From NCBI GenBank assembly GCA_950063125.1, contig CATLZI010000170.1, positions 1 through 5,111 of the forward strand: a stretch of DNA of 5,111 nucleotides, in the 5' to 3' direction. The position numbers were made by a program, and so were the translations under genes. Source of the stretch: an uncultured Porticoccus sp. GTDB lineage: Bacteria > Pseudomonadota > Gammaproteobacteria > Pseudomonadales > Porticoccaceae. Below, piece after piece: positions 1 to 5,111 of this stretch. Each line of letters opens with the position of its first letter. Within the stretch, counting starts at the first letter, position 1. The notes beneath the pieces were generated by a model, which saw only the letters and a program-made list of their open reading frames with translations, was not told the origin of the DNA and searched no databases.

Positions 1-1854
1 GGTAACTTCGGCCTGCAACCGGCCGGCTGAAGCACTTTCTGGCGGTATCGGGGTACCCGCAACCACCGCCACCTGCCGCCAGCCCGGTCGAAACGGCGTT
101 CTGAATGCACCACCGTGACTGCGACTGAAAAAACTCTTCCATAGGCCCTGTAACGCCATCGGCACCACCGGTACCGGATTGCGAGCCAGTATTCGCTCAA
201 GGCCATTTTTGAAGGTATCGATCTCGCCGTCCGCAGTGAGCTTCCCCTCCGGAAAAAGGCAGAGCAACTGACCTTTTTTCAATGCCTCATCAATCGTCTC
301 CATAGCCCGTTGATAGGCCTCCGGATCCTGACTCTTCGAACAAATCGGAATGGCACCGCCGGTGCGAAAAATAAAATTCAGTACCGGTAACTCGTAAATC
401 GGTTTATACATGACAAAGCAAATCGGTCGCCGCACCGCACCGGCCAGCAACAGCGCATCCACATAACTGACATGATTGCAGACCAGAATGGCGGGGCCTT
501 TCAGTGGTATCAGCTCCAGACCTCTATGTCTCACCCGGTAAAGGCTGTGACCTGCCAACCACACCAGAAAGCGCATGGTGAACTCGGGCACCTGCAGAAA
601 AATAAACACCGCAACGGCAACATTCATCAGTGCCAGCACCAGAAACAATTCCTCAATGCGGAAACCTGCCACGCCGAGAAACACAATGCCCAATACGCTG
701 GCCAGCACCATAAAAAATGCGTTGAGAATATTGTTGCTACCGATAATTCTAGCGCGCAGCTGCGAATCGGTACGCGCCTGCACCATGGCGTAGAGTGGCA
801 CGATATACAGACCGCCAAAGAGCCCGAGCAGTGCTATATCAAGCAACACGCGCAATCCGTCGATACGGAGGATAAAACCGGGGACATCAACAGGGCTCTC
901 AGCGACGTAGCCGATGGCGGCAAAATACAGATCGATGCCAAACAGGCTGAGGCCGATGGCGCCCAGCGGCACCAGACCAATCTCTACCCGGGCACCACTC
1001 AATCGTCCACAGAACATTGCCCCCACAGCCACACCAACGGTAAAGGCCGAGAGTATCAGGGCAATAACCCCCGGCGTACCCCGCAACACAGTGATGGTGA
1101 AATTGGGCATCTGGGTCAAATAACTGGCCCCCAGCATCCAGAACCAGGAGATACCCAGAATCGCCAGAAACACAGATCGCTTCCCAGTGGCCAGCCTGAT
1201 CAGCTGCCAGCTGATCCTGGGTGTATTCCAGTCAATCCTGAGCGAGGGGGCACGGGCTTCAGCCAGGGGAATTTGCCGACTGCTGTACCACCCCGTCACG
1301 GCCACACAGATTACAACCGCACCCACCAACCAGTGCGCACTGGCCGTTCCGCCCAGCAAACTGCCGGCAATGGTGCCAACCAGAATCGCCACAAAGGTTC
1401 CCATACCCACCCGGGCGTTGCCTGCCAGCAATTCGTCCTCACCGAGGTGCTGGGGTAAAATGGCATACTTTACCGGCCCAAAAAACGCTGATTGCGCGCC
1501 CATCAGAAACAACACTGCCAGCAGTAGCCAGAGCGTCCCGAACCAGAAAGCTGCGGCACCAAGCAGCATGATCAGTATTTCAGCCAGCTTGATACGCCGG
1601 ATAATAAGTGATTTCTCGTGCTTGTCAGCCAATTGGCCGGCGAGGGCAGAAAACAGGAAAAAGGGCAGAATAAACAGGCCCGCCGCCAGATTGACGACGG
1701 TGTTAACGTTGGTAGCCCCGGCGATACTGGCACTGACGATCATCACCAGGAGCGCATTTTTAAACAGATTATCGTTAAGGGCCCCAAAAAACTGGGTCAG
1801 AAAAAGTGGCAGAAATCGCCGGGCTTTCATCAGTTCACTGCGGCTGTTACTCAC
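1..1854 (-). CDS. MFS lysophospholipid transporter fused to PlsC-type acyltransferase (LplT-Aas-like), 3'-truncated
   Basis: A single uninterrupted frame of 618 codons leaves the window at the left edge. Residues ~12-415 are a polytopic MFS domain: an N-terminal GALNDNLFKN segment (24-33) and a motif-A-like GQLADKHEK (73-81) typical of LplT transporters, followed by FFGPVKYAILPQHL. Residues ~430-618 are a PlsC acyltransferase domain with the HX4D catalytic motif as NHVSYVDA (H461, D466), FPEG at 534-537 and a VVPMAL block around P565. By family knowledge, LplT flips lysophospholipid across the inner membrane and Aas re-acylates it at the 2-position; fusing both suggests import coupled to repair. 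In some relatives an acyl-ACP synthetase (AMP-binding) domain follows; whether it does here cannot be seen. The GTG start is chosen because AAAGGA sits 7 nt upstream and because it restores the usual N-terminal extension; the ATG at 1830 has no ribosome binding site. It is divergent from the LpxR-family gene. The domains are certain; the substrate is inferred. Confidence 0.92.
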   Translation of the reverse strand, partial: MSNSRSELMKARRFLPLFLTQFFGALNDNLFKNALLVMIVSASIAGATNVNTVVNLAAGLFILPFFLFSALAGQLADKHEKSLIIRRIKLAEILIMLLGAAAFWFGTLWLLLAVLFLMGAQSAFFGPVKYAILPQHLGEDELLAGNARVGMGTFVAILVGTIAGSLLGGTASAHWLVGAVVICVAVTGWYSSRQIPLAEARAPSLRIDWNTPRISWQLIRLATGKRSVFLAILGISWFWMLGASYLTQMPNFTITVLRGTPGVIALILSAFTVGVAVGAMFCGRLSGARVEIGLVPLGAIGLSLFGIDLYFAAIGYVAESPVDVPGFILRIDGLRVLLDIALLGLFGGLYIVPLYAMVQARTDSQLRARIIGSNNILNAFFMVLASVLGIVFLGVAGFRIEELFLVLALMNVAVAVFIFLQVPEFTMRFLVWLAGHSLYRVRHRGLELIPLKGPAILVCNHVSYVDALLLAGAVRRPICFVMYKPIYELPVLNFIFRTGGAIPICSKSQDPEAYQRAMETIDEALKKGQLLCLFPEGKLTADGEIDTFKNGLERILARNPVPVVPMALQGLWKSFFSRSHGGAFRTPFRPGWRQVAVVAGTPIPPESASAGRLQAEVT

Positions 1855-1861
1855 CCACGCA

Positions 1862-1867
1862 TCCTTT
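1862..1867 (-). promoter_or_regulatory. Ribosome binding site fixing the GTG start of the MFS-PlsC gene
   Basis: On the minus strand AAAGGA lies 7 nt before the GTG at 1854. It decides the start in favour of GTG over the ATG eight codons downstream at 1830, which has no Shine-Dalgarno-like sequence. The ATG formed at the end of the ribosome binding site itself runs into TGA after two codons, so it is not a start for this protein. Confidence 0.7.
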
Positions 1868-1883
1868 TATCCAACAGGCTGTC

Positions 1884-1912
1884 ATCTTGCCGTTGCGGCC
1901 GGTGTTATTCAA
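1884..1912 (-). promoter_or_regulatory. Weak sigma70-like promoter candidate for the MFS-PlsC gene
   Basis: Reading leftward, TTGAAT (plus 1907-1912) and CAAGAT (plus 1884-1889) are separated by 17 nt. They match the -35 and -10 consensus at 4/6 and 3/6 positions. Initiation a few bases downstream would give a leader of about 20-25 nt containing the ribosome binding site. The -10 match is poor, so this is only the best candidate seen. Its -35 lies inside the palindrome at 1904-1916. Confidence 0.25.
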
Positions 1913-1916
1913 TAAC
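1904..1916. promoter_or_regulatory. Perfect 13-bp palindrome in the divergent promoter region (possible operator)
   Basis: GTTATT-C-AATAAC is a perfect inverted repeat with 6-bp arms and a single central base. It is midway between the divergent starts at 1854 and 1974. It covers the candidate -35 of the leftward gene and ends one base before the candidate -35 of the rightward gene. This is a typical position for a dimeric regulator controlling both genes. No known operator is recognised, and a chance AT-rich palindrome remains possible. Confidence 0.35.
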
Positions 1917-1917
1917 G

Positions 1918-1947
1918 TTGCCCGATTGCCCCACCAGAGCACATAAT
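1918..1947 (+). promoter_or_regulatory. Candidate sigma70-type promoter for the lpxR-family gene
   Basis: TTGCCC (1918-1923) and CATAAT (1942-1947) are separated by 18 nt. They match the -35 and -10 consensus at 4/6 and 5/6 positions. Initiation about seven bases downstream would leave a leader of roughly 20 nt before the ATG at 1974. The ribosome binding site there is weak (CGGA at 1965-1968). Assigned by eye only. Confidence 0.42.
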
Positions 1948-1973
1948 CAACCCCAACCTCTCTCGGAATTACC

Positions 1974-3008
1974 ATGAAACGCCTGCTAATACTGTTTGTT
2001 GTGCTCTTTCCCACCGTTGGCCTCGGTGCCGAGGGGGAGGACGAACGCTTTTGCAGTACCGTCAATCTCTATCTCGAAAATGACCTGTTTGGTGAAACAG
2101 ATCAACACTACACCAACGGTATCCGCTTCTCCTGTGTGTCACAGGATCTCAGTTCCTATCTTAAATATCCCGATCTGCCCGATTGGGTCCGGGCGGCAAA
2201 CCATCGACTGCGGTTTTTTCACAGCCTGAAGGATGCGGAGACCCTGCAGCGCAATCTGGTAATCAGTGCCGGCCAATTGATCTTTACCCCGGGTGAAAAG
2301 GACATCTCCACACTGATCGAAGATGACAGGCCCTATGCCGGATACCTCTATCTCGGGTTCGCCTACCATATCCGCGACCGGGAACAATTGGATACCCTTG
2401 AACTCAACGTGGGCATGGTGGGCCCCGCATCCCTTGCAGAAGATACGCAGGATCTGATTCATGAGATTCGCAATATCGATAAATTTCAGGGCTGGGATCA
2501 CCAGCTGGAAAACGAGCTTGGACTACAGTTGGTCTATGAACACAAACGGCGCTATAAACTAACCGAACAGTGGCCCCAGCAGGACGCCATTGTTCACGGG
2601 GGCGGCAGCCTCGGCAATGTGGCCACCTACCTGAATTTTGGTGCCGAGTACCGGATTGGCTGGCAGTTACCCGAGGATTTCGGCACCGCAGCCCTGCGGC
2701 CCGGAGGTGATAACAGTGCGCCGGGGCGAGGCGATAGACGCCATTGCCGTCTGCCCATCTGTGGTTTGCATGCCTTTGTGTCCTTTGATACCCGGGTGGT
2801 GGCAAGGGATATTTTTCTCGACGGCAATACCTTTGAAGACAGCCATCGAGTCCATCGTCGGCCAGTGGTGGGGGATGCCGCCGTGGGCTTCAGTTTTCTA
2901 GTGGCCGGCTGGAAGGTCTCCTACGCAAAAGTGTTCCGCACCCGTGAATTTGAACAGCAGCGCAATACCCATCAGTACGGCTCCCTATCCATTTCCTATT
3001 CCTGGTAA
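1974..3008 (+). CDS. lpxR: LpxR-family lipid A 3'-O-deacylase (outer-membrane beta-barrel)
   Basis: A complete 344-residue protein. By family knowledge, LpxR removes the 3'-acyloxyacyl group of lipid A at the outer membrane. Residues 1-19 form a signal peptide (KR, hydrophobic run, GLGA) with likely cleavage after A19. Aligned by eye to Salmonella LpxR, the active-site positions are kept: N36-D37 in ENDLF (N9-D10 of mature LpxR), T47 in HYTNG (T34), K109 (K67) and H163 in LIHEI (H122). DDRPYAGYLYLGF (117-129), GWDHQLENE (173-181) and the late IFLDGNTF and VFRTREFE motifs are typical of the DUF2219 family. The C-terminus SYSW ends on an aromatic residue, as outer-membrane barrels do. The segment around RGDRRHCRLPICG looks divergent, but the frame stays open to a normal C-terminus. 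The symbol is a family-level assignment; the true lipid substrate is not shown. It is divergent from the MFS-PlsC gene. Confidence 0.88.
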   Translation: MKRLLILFVVLFPTVGLGAEGEDERFCSTVNLYLENDLFGETDQHYTNGIRFSCVSQDLSSYLKYPDLPDWVRAANHRLRFFHSLKDAETLQRNLVISAGQLIFTPGEKDISTLIEDDRPYAGYLYLGFAYHIRDREQLDTLELNVGMVGPASLAEDTQDLIHEIRNIDKFQGWDHQLENELGLQLVYEHKRRYKLTEQWPQQDAIVHGGGSLGNVATYLNFGAEYRIGWQLPEDFGTAALRPGGDNSAPGRGDRRHCRLPICGLHAFVSFDTRVVARDIFLDGNTFEDSHRVHRRPVVGDAAVGFSFLVAGWKVSYAKVFRTREFEQQRNTHQYGSLSISYSW

Positions 3009-3023
3009 CCCCGCCTGGCAGGA

Positions 3024-3042
3024 CGGCAACCCCTGGTTGCCG
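3024..3042. repeat. Perfect 8-bp hairpin just downstream of the lpxR-family gene
   Basis: CGGCAACC (3024-3031) pairs exactly with GGTTGCCG (3035-3042) across a CCT loop, 16 nt after the lpxR-family stop. The stem is GC-rich and stable, but no T-run follows on either strand. It is therefore not a standard intrinsic terminator. It may protect the mRNA 3' end or slow polymerase; the role is unproven. Confidence 0.5.
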
Positions 3043-3063
3043 GGAGCAATGACACCTGAACCG

Positions 3064-3082
3064 GTTGATGGCGGGCATCAAC
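3064..3082. repeat. Perfect 7-bp hairpin upstream of hemW
   Basis: GTTGATG (3064-3070) pairs exactly with CATCAAC (3076-3082) across a GCGGG loop. It is followed by an A-rich stretch, not a T-run, so it is a poor intrinsic terminator in either direction. It also contains a TTGATG that could act as a -35 with AAAAAT (3087-3092) at 16 nt spacing, making it a possible operator-like element for hemW. Confidence 0.4.
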
Positions 3083-3113
3083 ACAGAAAAATAAACCGCC
3101 TCCGCGGACGAGA

Positions 3114-3122
3114 TGCTAAGAT
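3114..3122 (+). promoter_or_regulatory. Extended -10 motif immediately upstream of hemW
   Basis: TGCTAAGAT has the extended -10 form (TG, one base, then TAAGAT with 4/6 matches to TATAAT). Seven bases separate it from the hemW ATG at 3130. Transcription starting at the usual distance would begin at or next to the A of the ATG, giving a leaderless mRNA. This fits the weak ribosome binding site of hemW. No good -35 is seen 16-18 nt upstream. Confidence 0.35.
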
Positions 3123-3129
3123 CTGCGCC

Positions 3130-4284
3130 ATGCATGATATCCCTCTCAGCCTGCCTCCCCTGTCACTTTACGTCCACATCCCCTGGTGTATCCGCAAGTG
3201 CCCCTACTGCGACTTTAACTCCCACGCCAGTGACGGACACTTGCCTGAGGACCAATATGTCCAGGCTCTGATCCGCGAGCTGGAGATAGAGTTGCCCTAT
3301 GCACAGGGCAGAAAACTGTCCTCCATTTTTTTTGGCGGGGGGACGCCAAGCCTTTTTTCCGCCGAGAGTATCGGCAGGATTATTCAGGCGGCCCGGCGAC
3401 GCTTTCGTTTTAACGACGCCATTGAAATCACACTGGAAGCGAACCCCGGTACCTTTGAGCAAACCAAATTCAATGGTTTTCGCGACGCCGGCGTCAACCG
3501 CCTGTCGATTGGCATTCAAAGCTTTGATGATCACCACCTGGCAAGGCTGGGCCGAATCCACTCGGCAGAAAATGCCCTTGACGCTCTTGCGATGGCCAGA
3601 TCCGCCGGTTTTGACAATATCAATCTGGACCTGATGCACGGTCTGCCGACACAAACCGAGCAGGAGGCAATAGCCGATCTGCAACAGGCCATTGACCTCG
3701 CACCAGCGCATATCTCCTGGTATCAACTGACCATCGAACCCAACACCGAGTTTTACCGTCGTCCACCCACCCTGCCCGCCGAGGATGTGCTCGACACCAT
3801 TCAGGAAAGCGGCCATCAGTTACTGGCGGATAACGGCTATTTTCAATATGAAGTCTCTGCTTTTTGTCGCGAGAAAAAATTTGCTTTGCACAACAGAAAT
3901 TATTGGGAGTTTGGCGATTATCTGGGTATTGGTGCCGGGGCGCACGGCAAGATCACGCTGCCTGATGAGCAGCGTATTATCCGCACGGCAAAAACACGCA
4001 ACCCGGGGGATTATCTGGCCAGGGAAAATTCATTTATTGCCAGCTGTAAAAACATTCCCAAAAACGAATTGGCACTGGAATTCATGATGAATGCCCTGCG
4101 TCTCAACCACGGCATTGAAAAACCGTATTTTGAAGAGAGAACCGGTATTTCTTTTAATAAAATCGATGCAGTTTGTGAAAGATTGATCGCCGCAGGTTTG
4201 CTGGAAAATTCGCCTTCACATATTATTACGACCAAAAAAGGCCACCGGTTTTTAAACACAGTACTATGCTATTTCAGCGAATAA
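3130..4284 (+). CDS. hemW: Heme chaperone HemW (radical SAM family, HemN-like)
   Basis: A 384-residue protein, the usual HemW length (E. coli ~378). The radical SAM cluster motif CxxxCxxC is C20-IRK-C24-PY-C27, inside the HIPWCIRKCPYCDFNSHA block. GGGTPSLF at 69-76 and EANPG continue the SAM-binding barrel. HNRNYW at 254-259 is the HNxxYW heme-binding signature of HemW. The HemW C-terminal domain follows. By family knowledge HemW binds heme and delivers it to membrane respiratory enzymes; it is not the anaerobic coproporphyrinogen oxidase HemN, with which it is often confused. The ATG at 3130 fits family N-termini; the frame stays open 62 codons further upstream into the lpxR-family gene but without family-like sequence. 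The ribosome binding site is weak (TAAG, 9 nt spacing). The last ~250 nt are unusually AT-rich. In many gammaproteobacteria hemW follows rdgB; here it does not. Confidence 0.96.
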   Translation: MHDIPLSLPPLSLYVHIPWCIRKCPYCDFNSHASDGHLPEDQYVQALIRELEIELPYAQGRKLSSIFFGGGTPSLFSAESIGRIIQAARRRFRFNDAIEITLEANPGTFEQTKFNGFRDAGVNRLSIGIQSFDDHHLARLGRIHSAENALDALAMARSAGFDNINLDLMHGLPTQTEQEAIADLQQAIDLAPAHISWYQLTIEPNTEFYRRPPTLPAEDVLDTIQESGHQLLADNGYFQYEVSAFCREKKFALHNRNYWEFGDYLGIGAGAHGKITLPDEQRIIRTAKTRNPGDYLARENSFIASCKNIPKNELALEFMMNALRLNHGIEKPYFEERTGISFNKIDAVCERLIAAGLLENSPSHIITTKKGHRFLNTVLCYFSE

Positions 4285-4297
4285 TCCGCTGTTTTTT
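4275..4297 (+). terminator. Short rho-independent terminator overlapping the hemW stop
   Basis: CAGCG (4275-4279) pairs with CGCTG (4287-4291) across a seven-base loop that contains the TAA stop (4282-4284). Six T residues follow directly (4292-4297). The stem is short, so termination may be partial. It suits hemW only: read on the minus strand, no T-run follows the hairpin, so it does not serve the convergent arsM. Confidence 0.5.
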
Positions 4298-4307
4298 CAG
4301 AAACTTT

Positions 4308-5111
4308 TCAACAGCAACCCGACGACTCAATGCGATCATTGCCGAAGGGCAAATCAATGCCACAGCCTTTGAAGATACCCCGATGACAGTGAAAGTCGCC
4401 GTGGAATTCAAAGTGCTCGGCAAAGCGGGTCTCCCGCAACATCCGGTAACTATTACCGCAGACCGGAAAGTTTTTTCCCGTTTCCATCCGGTGATGGCAG
4501 TCCAGCAAAAACTGGTTTTCTGAGCCCGGAATAGTCCCCTTGTAGACCACTGACTGGCCGTAGTCTTCACAGGCCGGTTCGAGATTTTCCAGCTTGAAAA
4601 GCCGGTAGGTTGCCGAGAAAAAACGCAGTGGGCCAACTTTCGCCACTACGTCAGGATTGCCAATGCTCAGGGGGCGATCCTCCACCAGTCTCGGATCGGC
4701 AAAGCCGACCTGCCGGGCTAGGTGCAGAAAGTCATTCCAGTAGAGCGCGCCGGAAAGGCACTCCCCGTAGAGTACGGGATCATTTACCAGTGCGACAGGT
4801 ACCCGCCGGTCAGCATAGACGTCGGAGAAATAAAACTCGCCGCCCGGTTTGAGCAAGCGTTTCACATCCCTGAGCACTTTTGCCTTGTCGGTGCTCAGGT
4901 TGATTACACAGTTGGAGATGACGATATCAAAATAGCCGTCTTCCAGATCCAGGGTGTCGAGCGCTTCAATGTAGCCTTTTAAAAAGCGCACATTGCTGTT
5001 GGTGTAACCGAATGCGTCACGATGATAATCCTGGTGACGGCGGGCGACCTCCAGTTGTTCGTCGGTCATGTCGACGCCGACGACTTCGCCCTGCTCCCCG
5101 ACCAGTGCAGA
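4308..5111 (-). CDS. arsM: Arsenite S-adenosylmethionine methyltransferase ArsM (AS3MT-like, arsenosugar-type), 5'-truncated
   Basis: The frame enters open from the right edge, so 267 C-terminal residues are visible and the true start is outside. Numbered from the first visible codon, VGVDMTDEQ (11-19) is the SAM-binding acidic loop after beta-2. The protein then follows animal and bacterial AS3MT/ArsM closely: FDIVISNCVINL with C68, LLKPGGEFYFSDVY, and GECLSGALYW with C118. These cysteines are exactly 50 residues apart, as are C156 and C206 of human AS3MT, which bind As(III). The other cysteine pair and the GxGxG motif would lie off the window. By family knowledge the enzyme methylates arsenite in the cytoplasm. 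The PACEDYG and FPVCGNSYRML segments and the GCC C-terminus recall the ArsM subtype found with arsenosugar synthesis genes; that subtype call is from memory. It is convergent with hemW, 23 bp between stops. Confidence 0.9.
   Translation of the reverse strand, partial: SALVGEQGEVVGVDMTDEQLEVARRHQDYHRDAFGYTNSNVRFLKGYIEALDTLDLEDGYFDIVISNCVINLSTDKAKVLRDVKRLLKPGGEFYFSDVYADRRVPVALVNDPVLYGECLSGALYWNDFLHLARQVGFADPRLVEDRPLSIGNPDVVAKVGPLRFFSATYRLFKLENLEPACEDYGQSVVYKGTIPGSENQFLLDCHHRMETGKNFPVCGNSYRMLRETRFAEHFEFHGDFHCHRGIFKGCGIDLPFGNDRIESSGCC

Noticed and set aside
472..1458. 328-codon open frame on the plus strand
   Set aside because: It is antisense to the MFS-PlsC gene, which has clear family motifs throughout. 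Its translation is rich in Gln, His and Thr, with no recognisable domain and no good start context.
1187..1915. 242-codon plus-strand open frame running into the divergent intergenic region
   Set aside because: It is the complement of the strongly hydrophobic MFS-coding region in another frame. No domain, ribosome binding site or family resemblance is seen.
1847..2065. Minus-strand open frame of 72 codons across the intergenic region and the lpxR-family 5' end
   Set aside because: It is antisense to the signal-peptide region and overlaps both promoter candidates and the start of the MFS-PlsC gene. It has no protein-like features.
2640..2830. Possible frameshift pair in the lpxR-family gene around the odd Arg/Cys-rich segment
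   Set aside because: The frame stays open and family motifs (GDNSAPG before; IFLDGNTF and VFRTREFE after) are all in the same frame, so this is a divergent loop rather than a break.
2944..3129. 62-codon upstream extension of the hemW frame
   Set aside because: It overlaps the end of the lpxR-family gene, is low-complexity and Pro-rich, and is absent from HemW proteins. The ATG at 3130 fits the family N-terminus.
3163..3816. 217-codon minus-strand open frame inside hemW
   Set aside because: It is wholly antisense to the radical SAM core of hemW and has no recognisable motif.
3130..4284. Naming this gene hemN (oxygen-independent coproporphyrinogen III oxidase)
   Set aside because: The length of 384 residues, the short N-terminus before the cluster motif and the HNxxYW motif are HemW features; HemN is longer, with a different N-terminal region.
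4308..5111. Generic UbiE/ubiquinone-type methyltransferase
   Set aside because: The SNCVINL and GECLSGALYW cysteine motifs at AS3MT spacing are specific to arsenite methyltransferases.

Overview
The window reads as a chromosomal segment of a Gram-negative gammaproteobacterium, probably of a marine or aquatic lineage. The envelope genes (an LpxR-type outer-membrane barrel and a lysophospholipid transporter/acyltransferase fusion) require a double membrane. The hemW and arsM sequences look gammaproteobacterial. GC is in the mid-50s percent by hand counts of sample blocks. The lineage is inferred from remembered family features, not from a search.

Layout, left to right. (1) Bases 1-1854, minus strand: an MFS transporter domain fused to a PlsC-type acyltransferase (LplT-Aas-like). 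It starts at a GTG with a good ribosome binding site, and its 3' end lies off the left edge. (2) Bases 1855-1973: a divergent intergenic region with a perfect 13-bp palindrome lying between, and partly overlapping, two candidate promoters. (3) Bases 1974-3008, plus strand: a complete LpxR-family lipid A 3'-O-deacylase with a signal peptide and every active-site position I could align. (4) Bases 3009-3129: a spacer with two perfect 19-nt hairpins and an extended -10 motif placed so that hemW could be transcribed without a leader. (5) Bases 3130-4284, plus strand: hemW, a radical-SAM-fold heme chaperone. Its last ~250 nt are markedly AT-rich, and a short U-tract terminator hairpin overlaps its stop codon. 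(6) Bases 4308-5111, minus strand: an AS3MT-like arsenite methyltransferase (arsM), convergent with hemW and cut at its 5' end by the right edge.

Functionally, the left half pairs two envelope-lipid enzymes divergently around one control region. One imports and re-acylates lysophospholipid at the inner membrane; the other trims lipid A in the outer membrane. Co-regulation is plausible but unproven. hemW serves heme delivery and has no evident link to its neighbours. The ArsM type resembles the one found with arsenosugar-biosynthesis genes, so the most informative unseen DNA is just beyond the right edge. I found no RNA genes, mobile elements or CRISPR arrays.
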